Source: a virus
Strand: one strand, 5' to 3'
DNA length: 39,363 nucleotides
IMG/VR virus record: IMGVR_UViG_3300036792_000223
Span: 1-39,363 of that record
Both the position numbers and the translations under genes were made by a program. The notes beneath the pieces were generated by a model. It had not been told where the DNA came from and ran no database searches. It worked only from the letters and a program-made list of their open reading frames with translations. Below, piece by piece: positions 7,692 to 14,800 of this stretch; position 1 is the first letter of the stretch, and each line of letters opens with the position of its first letter.

Positions 7692-7913
7692 TCAGACCTC
7701 CGGACGCTGCAGGTAGGCGACACGGTCGGTCGGCAGCCACAGCTGCCCGTCGATGGCGACGCTCTTGCCGTCATCGGTGAGCTGGACGGCGTCGACCATC
7801 ACCAGGTGGCCGGGGTCGGCATCGAGCAGAATGCCGTCGAACGTCTCGCGCGAGGTGGTGGTGACCAGTACGCGTCGGCGCTCCAGGTCGCGAATCAGGC
7901 GGCGGGACCTCAT
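7692..7913 (-). CDS. 73-residue protein with Sm/LSm-like fold features, between terminase and portal
   Basis: The protein starts MRSRRLIRDLERRRVLVTTT, then SRETFDGILLDADPGHLVMV and, after a loop, GQLWLPTDRVAYLQ. The order of a short N-terminal helix, a strand, a 'h-x-G-x-h-x-x-x-D-x-x-h-h-h' strand pair (Gly at 28, Asp at 32-34) and a final strand with DRVAYLQ matches the Sm1/Sm2 layout of LSm proteins. The ATG overlaps the large terminase stop as ATGA and the stop comes one base before the portal start. Many actinophages carry a small gene here. The LSm assignment is from pattern only, and its role (RNA binding, or a ring at the portal) is unknown. Confidence 0.6.
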   Translation of the reverse strand: MRSRRLIRDLERRRVLVTTTSRETFDGILLDADPGHLVMVDAVQLTDDGKSVAIDGQLWLPTDRVAYLQRPEV

Positions 7914-9652
7914 AGGATCAGCGGCCCCCTCTCCTCATAGACGGACTCTGACGGCGCCTCGGTGCGCATCGTGCGCTCGAGGGCGTTGACGGCGGCCGCG
8001 ACGCCGTCGATCTTGTCGGCGGCTTTGCCCTTGTCCGGCTTGACGTTGCCGGCGGCGTCGATCTGGACGGCCAGGTTGTCGACCATCCAGATCAGGACCG
8101 GGTTACCGCCGTGCCGGAACATCGGCGCGGTGCGGGAACCGGCTAGGACCAGGCGCTGCAGCTCCTTGGTCGGAGCGGACAGCGAGGCGTACCCCTGGCC
8201 GATCGGGGACATCGGCATGTCCTCGGCGACCAGGTCATTGACCATCTGACTGGAGTTCCACCGGTCGTAGGCGATGTCCCGGACGTCGAAGGCTTCGGCA
8301 TCGCGGAGCACCTGCGCCTTGATCCAGTCGTAGTCGGTGACGTTGCCCGGGGTGGTGAGCAGCCATCCGTCACGGACCCACCCGGTCGCGGCGTCCGCGG
8401 TCCGCTTGTCCAGGGCCTCGAGGTTGTCCTCGGGAATCCATAGGCGCCAGATCGCATCGAAGCTGCCGTCCTCGGCCGGGAAAAGCCAGCACAGTGCGGT
8501 GATGTCGCTGGTACTCGCAAGGTCCAGGCCTCCGAAAGCCTCGCGGCCGGCGAGCTTGGTCTCGTCGATCCGCGGACCCGCGTTGCGCTCCCAGGCGGCC
8601 AGCGGGATGTACTTCGTGGTCTGCTTCGTGCGCAGTCCCAGGTGCAGCCGCTGGAAGCTCGCCAGGTCGGCCGGTGAGCTCGCGGCTTTCGCCGAGGCGG
8701 CGACCATGAACTCGCGGGTCGGTGAGATGCCGTAGCCGGGGTTCGCCTTGATCCAGGTCGCCTCGGCGTGCGGATTGTCCTTCGGGTCGGCGGCCCAGAT
8801 GACGCCGTACACCGACGGGTCCGTAAGCGCGCGGCGGGCCAGCTGCTCGATGCGCTTGCGGGTGTGCGCGTAGACCGTGTCCGGCTTGCCGTCGTCCGGG
8901 GTTGTGATGATGACGATGAGCGGCTGCTCGCGGGCGCCGGTGCCGGTGGTGATGGCCTCGACCAGGTCAGGGCTCTTGTGCACGTGCAACTCGTCGATCA
9001 CGCCGCCGTGCAGGTTCGCGCCGTGGATCAGGTCCGCCATCGAGGAGACGACGGCGAAGTAGGAGCCAGACCGCGGGTGGGTGATGCGGTCGCGCATCGG
9101 CTTGACGTGCGGCTTCAACGCCGGCGACTTCTCGGCGATCGTCTTGATCGGGTCGAAGCAGAACCGGGCCTGATCCTTGCCCGCGGCCGCGGCGATGACC
9201 TGCGCGCCGGCCTCGCCGTCGGCGAAGGTCAGGTAGCAGGCCTGTCCGCCGGCGAGCGTGGTCTTCCCGTTCTTACGCGGCAGCTCGACGTACTCGGTGC
9301 GGATGATCCGTGCCCAGCGGCCGGCATCGTTCTTACGGACCCACCCGTAGACCGGGGCCAGGATGTAGGCGATCTGCCAGGGGTCCGGGTGCAGCGGCCG
9401 GCCGGCCCACTGGCCTTGGGTGTGACGTAGCTTGCCGAAGACTTGCAGGACCTTGTCGACGCGCGCCGGGTCGAACTTCGCGCCGGGCAGGCGCCGCGGC
9501 TCGGGGGTCTTGTATCGCGGCGGGCAGGTCGGCAGCGGGATCCCGCGGCTGTAGAGGTACCAGCCGACCTCGGGGGAGATCTTGAGGCGGCGTAGTTCCT
9601 TCGGGTCGTACCGGCCGGCGTCCTTAGCCGAAGGGGTTGTCGTCGTCGTCAT
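7910..9652 (-). CDS. terL: terminase large subunit
   Basis: This gene encodes 580 residues. It holds the packaging ATPase motifs: Walker A PRKNGKTT (125-132), Walker B GGVIDELH (Glu at about 221) and coupling motif IITTP (248-252). The C-terminal nuclease half has GGLDLASTSDITAL (Asp377) and a late acidic motif DKIDGVAAAVNAL near residue 548. The N-terminus carries Thr repeats, and the start overlaps the small subunit gene by 29 bases, with no strong ribosome site. It pumps DNA through the portal and cuts it at unit genomes. HK97-like terminases are of this form; the neighbouring HNH gene supports cos packaging. Confidence 0.95.
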   Translation of the reverse strand: MTTTTTPSAKDAGRYDPKELRRLKISPEVGWYLYSRGIPLPTCPPRYKTPEPRRLPGAKFDPARVDKVLQVFGKLRHTQGQWAGRPLHPDPWQIAYILAPVYGWVRKNDAGRWARIIRTEYVELPRKNGKTTLAGGQACYLTFADGEAGAQVIAAAAGKDQARFCFDPIKTIAEKSPALKPHVKPMRDRITHPRSGSYFAVVSSMADLIHGANLHGGVIDELHVHKSPDLVEAITTGTGAREQPLIVIITTPDDGKPDTVYAHTRKRIEQLARRALTDPSVYGVIWAADPKDNPHAEATWIKANPGYGISPTREFMVAASAKAASSPADLASFQRLHLGLRTKQTTKYIPLAAWERNAGPRIDETKLAGREAFGGLDLASTSDITALCWLFPAEDGSFDAIWRLWIPEDNLEALDKRTADAATGWVRDGWLLTTPGNVTDYDWIKAQVLRDAEAFDVRDIAYDRWNSSQMVNDLVAEDMPMSPIGQGYASLSAPTKELQRLVLAGSRTAPMFRHGGNPVLIWMVDNLAVQIDAAGNVKPDKGKAADKIDGVAAAVNALERTMRTEAPSESVYEERGPLIL

Positions 9653-10082
9653 CGTCGGGGACCAGGCTGCCGAGGCGGCCCTCGGCCGACGGGGTCAGGC
9701 CGAACTCGGCCGACCAGGCGCGGAGCTCCTTGCCGGCCGACTCGACGATCAGGACGGCAGGGTTCTTCACGGGGCCGTTCTTGCCTTCGAGGACCAGGCC
9801 CTCGTGCTTGACGATGGCCTGTGCTTCGCACAGCCTCTCCCAGGTCAGGCACATGGCGGTGAGGGAGGCCTGGTCGATCGGCTTGAGGAGCTGCAGCCGC
9901 TGCAGCTCGGCTACGACCTGGTCCCACATCTCGCGGGCTCGGCCGGCCAGGAAGTCCGGCGGCTCCGGTGGAAGCCGGGTGAACCCGGGTGTTGCTTTGA
10001 TCGGCCGGCCGCCGGAGTCGCGGCCGTTGCCCCGACCCTCCAGGATCTTCAGTCCGGCCGGCTTCGGCTTGGGCGAGGCCAT
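9624..10082 (-). CDS. terS: terminase small subunit, P27 family
   Basis: This gene encodes 152 residues from ATG 10082; a GTG two codons upstream (10088) is an alternative. It opens MASPKPKPAGLKILEGRGNG, the P27 family's N-terminus, which binds the packaging site. The middle (FLAGRAREMWDQVVAELQRL, LTAMCLTWERLCEAQAIV) is a helical oligomerisation core. The C-terminus ends in a run of Asp (DDDDDD) shared with the large subunit's start in another frame. It delivers the packaging site on DNA to TerL. It lies about 90 bases after the HNH gene. Confidence 0.9.
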   Translation of the reverse strand: MASPKPKPAGLKILEGRGNGRDSGGRPIKATPGFTRLPPEPPDFLAGRAREMWDQVVAELQRLQLLKPIDQASLTAMCLTWERLCEAQAIVKHEGLVLEGKNGPVKNPAVLIVESAGKELRAWSAEFGLTPSAEGRLGSLVPDDDDDDNPFG

Positions 10083-10174
10083 CCTCACCCCCGGTCCTCG
10101 AAATTTTCAGGTTGAGACGGTGTGCGCGAGACTGCGCGTGCCGGTCTAGGTCGAAAAGCGGTAGAGATCTTGAC
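10083..10174. other. intergenic stretch between HNH and small terminase, candidate cos region
   Basis: This is the only gap between the HNH endonuclease and terminase genes. It has a short AT-rich palindrome-like piece (GAAATTTTC) and GC-rich flanks. In cos-type phages with an HNH gene next to terS the packaging site often lies here. I see no motif that proves it. Confidence 0.25.
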
Positions 10175-10600
10175 TCACCCCCCGCCACGACGGGCCCACC
10201 CCCCGGGCTGATCCCGGGCCGTCCGGCGGGAGTGGCACTCGTGCGTCATAGATCGCAGATTCGACCAGTCGTGACCACGTGGGCCGCGCGGTCCAAGTCC
10301 GTCACGATGATCAACTTCCTCGGCTGTCGGTCGGCGCCAGCTCGGTAGCTTCAGGCAGTCGTCGCACTCGCACTGCGGATGCTCGGCGAGATAAGCGGCC
10401 GCCGTGCGCTGCCACTCGGCGTCATACCCCCGCTCTGCAGCGGATGGTCGACGGGCGTCGTACTCCCTCTGCCTGTCGAGGTAGCACCCCTCGCATAGCC
10501 CCCGGCGCACAGCGCGCTCCGTGCAGCGGCGACCTTTGCCAGAGCAGAAGCCCGCAGGTGATGTCGGCACGAATGACACCCCCTGTCGATCCGCCCCCAC
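10175..10600 (-). CDS. HNH endonuclease next to terminase
   Basis: This gene encodes up to 141 residues from GTG 10600; GTG 10579 or 10570 could be the true start. The HNH core is clear: EEVDHRDGLGPRGPRGHDWS followed by NLRSMTHECHSRRTA, with the first conserved His in VDHRD, Asn in SNLRSM and His in CHSRR. Four cysteine pairs (CSGKGRRC, CEGCY, CECDDC) suggest structural zinc. HNH proteins beside the terminase in HK97-like phages are needed for cos cleavage and packaging. The position supports that role here; homing is a less likely alternative. Confidence 0.85.
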   Translation of the reverse strand: MGADRQGVSFVPTSPAGFCSGKGRRCTERAVRRGLCEGCYLDRQREYDARRPSAAERGYDAEWQRTAAAYLAEHPQCECDDCLKLPSWRRPTAEEVDHRDGLGPRGPRGHDWSNLRSMTHECHSRRTARDQPGGWARRGGG

Positions 10601-10645
10601 GGTTCAGGCCGGCCCGGTATCGGCCAGCGCAGACCCACCCCCTGG

Positions 10646-10915
10646 TTAGACGATCGGCGGCCAGAACGCCGCGGCCGGGATGCGGCGGCCGTCCTTGCAG
10701 ATCCGGTAGGTGGTGACCTGCTCGGCAGACTCGCGATCGTCGTACAGAGCGACGCTCGTCAGCCAGTACTCTTCGGGCCCGTCGAGCACGACTTTGAGGT
10801 TCACGCCCTGGTCTTTCCAAACTCGCGTGATCATCGCGGGTGCGATGTCGCCGCCGTTGTTCCGGGCCGGGTCAACGAAGACATGGACGATGCGGCCGAG
10901 CGCAGGCTTGGGCAT
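10646..10915 (-). CDS. small early protein of unknown function
   Basis: This gene encodes 89 residues starting at ATG 10915. The sequence MPKPALGRIVHVFVDPARNNGGD is followed by PAMITRVW, a strand LKVVLDGPEEYWLTSVALYDD and a C-terminal PAAAFWPP. The pattern resembles small all-beta proteins that are common in actinophage early operons (RIVHVFVDP...N..GDIAPAMI). I know of no demonstrated function. It lies between the HNH gene and a similar small beta protein, separated from the next gene by five bases. Confidence 0.7.
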   Translation of the reverse strand: MPKPALGRIVHVFVDPARNNGGDIAPAMITRVWKDQGVNLKVVLDGPEEYWLTSVALYDDRESAEQVTTYRICKDGRRIPAAAFWPPIV

Positions 10916-10920
10916 GCGGA

Positions 10921-11151
10921 TCAGTCCGCGTTCGGCTCGAACGTGAGCGTGTAGGAACTGCCTAGCTCGAAGTTCTCGGCGACTGAGGCCTTGACGGTCA
11001 TCTGTAGCGAGAGGCTTGGTGTTGCTTCGGCCCACTCCGCATTGCGGCCAGACTGATAGTCAGGGCCGAAACTCAGCATGACCGAGTCGTTGTAGCCGGG
11101 GGTGCGGCGAGTGCACTCGACCTTGGCTGTGACGGCGGCGTGCTGCGACAT
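10921..11151 (-). CDS. small beta-rich early protein, unknown
   Basis: This gene encodes 76 residues; the start is ATG 11151 with AGGAG ten bases upstream, a better start than the longer reading. It alternates short strands (AVTAKVECTRRT, SVMLSFGPDY, SLSLQMTVKASVAENF, SYTLTFEPNAD), which suggests a small barrel or sandwich. A Tyr-Asn-Asp motif is in the first loop. It lies just downstream of a terminator-like hairpin, so it may have its own promoter there. No family is recognised. Confidence 0.7.
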   Translation of the reverse strand: MSQHAAVTAKVECTRRTPGYNDSVMLSFGPDYQSGRNAEWAEATPSLSLQMTVKASVAENFELGSSYTLTFEPNAD

Positions 11152-11173
11152 GATCGACTCCTGACATGCGAAA

Positions 11174-11199
11174 TGCCCCGCTCGGATCGAGTCGGGGCA
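11174..11199 (-). terminator. hairpin terminator between early genes
   Basis: TGCCCCG at 11174-11180 pairs with CGGGGCA at 11193-11199, and an inner CTCG/CGAG pair extends it with one bulged base. On the minus strand the stem is followed by TTTCG, a weak U-run. It lies between the DUF6221 gene and the next small gene. Confidence 0.6.
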
Positions 11200-11234
11200 C
11201 AGCTGTACTACCTGCAGATAGGGTGCTACAAAGA

Positions 11235-11690
11235 TCAGCCCGAAGCAAGATCCCACGTCGGGTCATAGTCCGGGTGGTCGGCGTACGGTGCGGCCATCAG
11301 CCTCAGCAGCATGTTGCTACCCTCATGCCACATTTCATCGCTGGTGCTGCCTACATCGAACTCGTTACGAACGGTGGCCTCACAGCTGAGGAACTCAGGA
11401 ATTACCTCGCTCAGTACGCGCCTCTTCGCCGCCACATCGCGAAGCACGCGGGCCGGGTCGTGGCGGGCGATGTGATCGGCCGCGTAACTGCCGTTGACGA
11501 CGGCCACGCCCATCTCGTGTTCGTCGTTGACGTAGGAGGCGGTCGGAACTGCGCTGGGATTGTCGGAGCGCCATTCCTCTACGATCCATTTGTGGCGCGG
11601 GTTAGCACGGTGACCAGCCGCGGCCGCCTGTTTCGCATGCCGCTCGTCCTCGTCCAGCCGCGCGTTCAGGAACGCCACGATATCGGTCAT
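11235..11690 (-). CDS. DUF6221 family protein
   Basis: This gene encodes 151 residues with the family pattern: an opening helix (MTDIVAFLNARLDEDERHAK), a central HIARHDPARVLRDVAAKRRV motif and a C-terminal LMAAPYADHPDYDPTW. DUF6221 proteins are small, common in Streptomyces genomes and phages, and have no known function. The start ATG overlaps the preceding stop as ATGA. The protein is acidic and lacks a transmembrane segment. The Cys in FLSCEATVRNEF is the only cysteine. Confidence 0.85.
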   Translation of the reverse strand: MTDIVAFLNARLDEDERHAKQAAAAGHRANPRHKWIVEEWRSDNPSAVPTASYVNDEHEMGVAVVNGSYAADHIARHDPARVLRDVAAKRRVLSEVIPEFLSCEATVRNEFDVGSTSDEMWHEGSNMLLRLMAAPYADHPDYDPTWDLASG

Positions 11691-11929
11691 GCGGACGAAA
11701 CCGCCGCGTCGCTGATGCGTTGTCCCTGCTCAACGGCCGATGCCAAGTAGGCCTCGAAGACCGTCGCCGCGGCAACGATCTCGCCGTTTCGGGTTGACGG
11801 GTTGGTCGGCGACGCTCCGCGGTCGGCGTACAGCTTGACCGCCTGCTCGAGCGCGAAGGCACGGGCGTTGAACTGGTCGACCTGCGCGAACTGCAGGAGA
11901 GTTCCTTGGATCTCTGCCTGGTCAGTCAT
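11687..11929 (-). CDS. small helical early protein, unknown
   Basis: This gene encodes 80 residues. It is mainly helical (TLLQFAQVDQFNARAFALEQ, EIVAAATVFEAYLASAVEQG), with an amphipathic pattern that could dimerise. No domain is recognised. The ATG at 11929 overlaps the upstream stop as ATGA and the gene is in the middle of the coupled set, so it probably works with DUF6221 and the helix-turn-helix gene, but I see nothing that says how. Confidence 0.7.
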   Translation of the reverse strand: MTDQAEIQGTLLQFAQVDQFNARAFALEQAVKLYADRGASPTNPSTRNGEIVAAATVFEAYLASAVEQGQRISDAAVSSA

Positions 11930-12195
11930 GGGCTCACTCTTTCCTCGGTTCGACTTCGCCGGCGACGTCGGGTGCTCATCGCGGCCGTGACCGCTTCGGC
12001 GTCGTACAGCGCGCGCCGGGTCTTGATGTCTGAGGCGATCGGCTCGCAGCGCGCCCGGATCGTCGACGCCGGCCGGTCGAGTAGCGCGGCGAGCGCTTCT
12101 CGGTCGGCGAGCGTCAGTCCTTGGACGTACCGGACGATCACGCGTCCAGGGTACGGCCGGCTGGTGGTCGGCCGGCCGTAGCTGGTAGTCGTCAT
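11926..12195 (-). CDS. small putative DNA-binding protein (helix-turn-helix)
   Basis: This gene encodes 89 residues from ATG 12195, which overlaps the DUF2637 stop as ATGA. The N-terminal 25 residues are flexible and basic. The core VRYVQGLTLADREALAALLD, then RPASTIRARCEPIA, looks like a helix-turn-helix with the turn at LDRPAS, and the end SDIKTRRALYDAEAVTAAM plus an Arg tail fits DNA binding. Small proteins of this style accompany DUF2637 genes in actinobacterial plasmids and islands. The binding target is unknown. Confidence 0.6.
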   Translation of the reverse strand: MTTTSYGRPTTSRPYPGRVIVRYVQGLTLADREALAALLDRPASTIRARCEPIASDIKTRRALYDAEAVTAAMSTRRRRRSRTEERVSP

Positions 12196-13112
12196 CCGCC
12201 GGCGATGGCCAGCCGTCGCGGCTGCGCGGCCAGTTCGGGGTGCCGGTCTTCGATCGCTCGGCGGACGCGCTTGGCCGTGGTCAGGGACGGTTGGCCGACT
12301 GCAGCCGGCAATGCGCCGGCGTTGATCAGTTCGGCCACGCGGTGGCTGAGCGCGGTCTGTAGCGCGCGTTCGTTCGGTCGGTCGGTCGGGTGCTTCTTGA
12401 GTTGCTGGTAAACCGGTCGGCCGATCTCTACCCACACGTCGATCCGTAGCTTGCCAGCGTCGGCGTGCGGCCCGAGGTCGCCGAATGGCTGCGGTTGGCC
12501 GGTCGGATGGACGGCCGGTTTTACCGGGATCGGCGGGATGTTGTTGGCCGGTCGCTGTTGAACGGTCGCTGTGGTCGGCTGGACGGCCGTTGTCGGCTGG
12601 ACGGTCGGTCGCTGTTGAACGGTCGGCTGGACGTCCGCGGCGCTCGGCCGGTCGTCGGCCGGCTTGTCGCTGTGACGCAGCAGCGTCGAGCCGAGGAACG
12701 CGGCGGCCGGCCACATACCGATGATCACGTTGGTGATGAGGTCGGCCGGGTTGGCGTCGGCGGGTGCGTTCGCGATGGCGTCGGCGATGTTCGCGCCGAG
12801 GCTGGCCGTGAGACCGATGATGAACCAGGACCAGGCGACGCCGGTCTTCTTGCCGGCGGACTGGTCGGCCTTGAGGCGCCGGTATGCGGCGACGGTGATG
12901 AGGTCGACGGACAGCGGGTAGGCCCAGGATTTCCATCCGGCCTGTCCGTGGTGAAGCGCGACGTCGCGGATGTGGGTGAAGGACAGTGCGCCGGCGATGA
13001 GGGCCTGGACCAGGGTGCTGTCGGCGACCTTGGATTTCAGGTGGGCGCGCCGAGCGCGACCGTTGTCGACGGTTGCGGCGCTGGTCGGTGTAGCGTTCGT
13101 GGTGGACGTCAT
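12192..13112 (-). CDS. DUF2637 membrane protein with long QPT/VQQRP linker
   Basis: This gene encodes 306 residues from ATG 13112 (TGGAGT upstream). Residues about 30-140 are the DUF2637 domain with several transmembrane segments: LIAGALSFTHIRDVALHHGQ, AYPLSVDLITVAAYRRLKA, SWFIIGLTASLGANIADAIA and a fourth containing NVIIGMWPAAAFLGSTL. A Pro/Thr/Gln-rich linker follows, coded by repeated DNA. The C-terminal 100 residues (IDVWVEIGRPVYQQLKKHPT, then a helix-turn-helix-like KRVRRAIEDRHPELA) look soluble. DUF2637 proteins occur near replication and spread genes of Streptomyces integrative plasmids; here one sits in a phage early operon. Confidence 0.85.
   Translation of the reverse strand: MTSTTNATPTSAATVDNGRARRAHLKSKVADSTLVQALIAGALSFTHIRDVALHHGQAGWKSWAYPLSVDLITVAAYRRLKADQSAGKKTGVAWSWFIIGLTASLGANIADAIANAPADANPADLITNVIIGMWPAAAFLGSTLLRHSDKPADDRPSAADVQPTVQQRPTVQPTTAVQPTTATVQQRPANNIPPIPVKPAVHPTGQPQPFGDLGPHADAGKLRIDVWVEIGRPVYQQLKKHPTDRPNERALQTALSHRVAELINAGALPAAVGQPSLTTAKRVRRAIEDRHPELAAQPRRLAIAGG
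12549..12633. repeat. direct repeats in the linker of the DUF2637 gene
   Basis: The 20-bp sequence CGGTCGCTGTTGAACGGTCG is present at 12549-12568 and again at 12606-12625. The shorter TCGGCTGGACG occurs at 12575-12585, 12593-12603 and 12623-12633. They encode the repeated VQQRPTVQPTT stretch. Confidence 0.85.
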
Positions 13113-13143
13113 TGGATTGAGACTCCAGTGGGGTTTCTGCTTC

Positions 13144-13165
13144 GGGCCCGGCGCAAGCCGGGCCC
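13144..13165 (-). terminator. perfect 9-bp hairpin upstream of the DUF2637 gene
   Basis: GGGCCCGGC at 13144-13152 pairs with GCCGGGCCC at 13157-13165 over a four-base loop. It lies between the stop of the zinc-ribbon gene (13181) and the DUF2637 start (13112). It could weaken read-through or mark a processing site; no U-run follows. Confidence 0.5.
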
Positions 13166-13180
13166 TCTCCGTTTTCGGGG

Positions 13181-14026
13181 TCAGGCGGCGTTCTTGGCGA
13201 TCTCTACGGCGAGCAGCGGCCAGCGGGCCTTTGGCCATTCGGTTCGGCAGCGATCGCAGCGGATGATCTTTGAGTTCGGGTCGACGAGAAGCACACGGCC
13301 GCATGTGCGGCCGCCGAGCGGCGCCGGGCAGCGGCCGATTGCCTCGTAGTTGCTTCTCACGCCGAGGGCCATGCGGCAGGCGCTGATGATGTCGCCGATC
13401 TCGGCGGCGAACTCGTCGATCGCCGGGTGTGTGTCCGCTGCCCAGGCCAGAAGCACGTGCAGGACGTCGACGATGCTGGCGAGGAGCCGGCCGCCGTCGA
13501 GCTGCTGCTCGCGGTCGGCGCGCGCCGAGTTGAGCGGCAGCCCGCACCGTTCGCGCCAGTCGGTTTCCCAGGTGCCGAGGATCGACACGATCCCGCCTCG
13601 GCACAGCAGGCTGAGCGGCTCAACGCGCAGCGGCAGCGGCGGCGTTCGAGTGCCGGACACGCGCTCGCTCTCGCCGCGGCCGGGGCGCAGGGCAACGGCG
13701 AGGTCGGCGTATAGCGCGGGGATGGACCGCAGCTGGTTGTCGAGATCGTCGAGGCAGTCGTCATGCACGGTCGCAGCGTGGCGACCACACAGCGGGCACA
13801 TGGTCAGACTCCTGGCGCACATAGCCCGCATGGTTTGCGGGTGCTTCGGGTGGTTGGGGCAGTAGCCGCTTTCGGCGCGGGGTCGCAGGTCAAAGCGGCC
13901 GGCGTAGACCTGGTGGATCTCGCCGGACAGGGCGCATGAGATGCGGCAGCCGGAGCGGTCGAGCAGGCGCTCGACCGCGTCCTGGGCTGCGCGCTCGGCC
14001 TCGCGTTGCAGGTCAGCCTGCGCCAT
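13181..14026 (-). CDS. zinc-ribbon protein of actinobacterial mobile elements, unknown role
   Basis: This gene encodes 281 residues, starting at ATG 14026 with AGGAGG eight bases upstream. The N-terminal part has a Cys/His cluster (CPNHPKHPQTM, then CARSLTMCPLCGRHA and HDDC), a likely zinc site. The middle is helical and Leu-rich (DLAVALRPGRG, GRLLASIVDVLHVLLAWAAD). The C-terminal part ends in a second ribbon: CPAPLGGRTCGRVLL, IRCDRCRTEWP. The two-ribbon design resembles a widespread Streptomyces phage/plasmid protein. It may bind nucleic acid, but that is inference. Confidence 0.75.
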   Translation of the reverse strand: MAQADLQREAERAAQDAVERLLDRSGCRISCALSGEIHQVYAGRFDLRPRAESGYCPNHPKHPQTMRAMCARSLTMCPLCGRHAATVHDDCLDDLDNQLRSIPALYADLAVALRPGRGESERVSGTRTPPLPLRVEPLSLLCRGGIVSILGTWETDWRERCGLPLNSARADREQQLDGGRLLASIVDVLHVLLAWAADTHPAIDEFAAEIGDIISACRMALGVRSNYEAIGRCPAPLGGRTCGRVLLVDPNSKIIRCDRCRTEWPKARWPLLAVEIAKNAA

Positions 14027-14363
14027 CGTCGGCCTCCTGGCGGGCGGCGCGCAGTTGTAGGTTCGCGTAGCTGGCGCGGCCTTCGATGACGCGACGCGCG
14101 CCGAGGAGCGCGGTATAGCGCGCACAGCTCGTGCAGTCCGCATCGCACGCGGGTGCCTTGTGGCGTTGGCAGGCGACAGTGAGGCTGCCGAGTTCGGTGC
14201 CGAGGCGCAGCTCGTACATCGGCAGCGCGACGGCGAGGGCGGCGCGGAGGGCTTCCCGTAGCGTCAGCTCGGTTGCGGGGTCGTCGGTGCTGGCCTCGGC
14301 GATGGCGCGCTCAGCGGCGTCGAGGATGGCTGTTGGTACCACGGGCGGGCAGCGGTCGCTCAT
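14013..14363 (-). CDS. small Cys-containing early protein, unknown
   Basis: This gene encodes 116 residues from ATG 14363, which overlaps the upstream stop as ATGA. A helical first half (AILDAAERAIAEAST, REALRAALAVALP) leads to a cysteine motif (CQRHKAPACDADCTSCARYT) that could hold a metal, then a basic helix (LGARRVIEGRASYANLQLRA). The overlap with the following zinc-ribbon gene (14 bases) suggests coupled expression. No family is recognised. Confidence 0.7.
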   Translation of the reverse strand: MSDRCPPVVPTAILDAAERAIAEASTDDPATELTLREALRAALAVALPMYELRLGTELGSLTVACQRHKAPACDADCTSCARYTALLGARRVIEGRASYANLQLRAARQEADDGAG

Positions 14364-14800
14364 GATCCACTCGCCTTCTGCCGGTCGTCGGGTTCCGGGC
14401 ACGACGGTGTCCAGGTTCTGTCGGTCAGTCGCCACAGGCACTGGCCGGCGGCCGCGGCCTTCTCGAGGGTCCAGCTGCTGCCGTCAGTCATCACCGGGTC
14501 GTCGAAAGCGATGGCGCCGTCTTCCGAAAGGGCGACGAGTCGGCCGCATCGGCACTTGGCACCGGTAAGGATTTTGCGGGCGAGTTCGGTGGCGGCCCGC
14601 GTGGGACTCGGCTGATCGGCAGCGGCGATGCGGCCGCCGACGTAGTAGGCGATGGCGTACCAGCCGGCTTTCTCGCTCGGCACGTCGTCGTGCAGGTAGC
14701 CGATTTGGAACTGCTTGGCACCGCTGCGGCCGACGAGGTCGGCGCAGGCGGTGACGGCGTTCTCGTCGTCGGGCCCGAGAAGGCGATTGTTGATCTTCAC
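14360..14800 (-). CDS. small early protein with Cys-rich strand, Streptomyces phage type
   Basis: This gene encodes 146 residues from GTG 14800 (GTGA overlap with the preceding gene). It has MKINNRLLGPDDENAVTACA, a Tyr-rich stretch (YLHDDVPSEKAGWYAIAYYV), the characteristic GAKCRCGRLVALSEDG and a closing AAAAGQCLWRLTDRTWTPSC. I have seen this arrangement (CRCG...W...AGQCLW) in actinobacterial phage and plasmid proteins; function is unknown. The two Cys pairs may be structural. Confidence 0.7.
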   Translation of the reverse strand: MKINNRLLGPDDENAVTACADLVGRSGAKQFQIGYLHDDVPSEKAGWYAIAYYVGGRIAAADQPSPTRAATELARKILTGAKCRCGRLVALSEDGAIAFDDPVMTDGSSWTLEKAAAAGQCLWRLTDRTWTPSCPEPDDRQKASGS

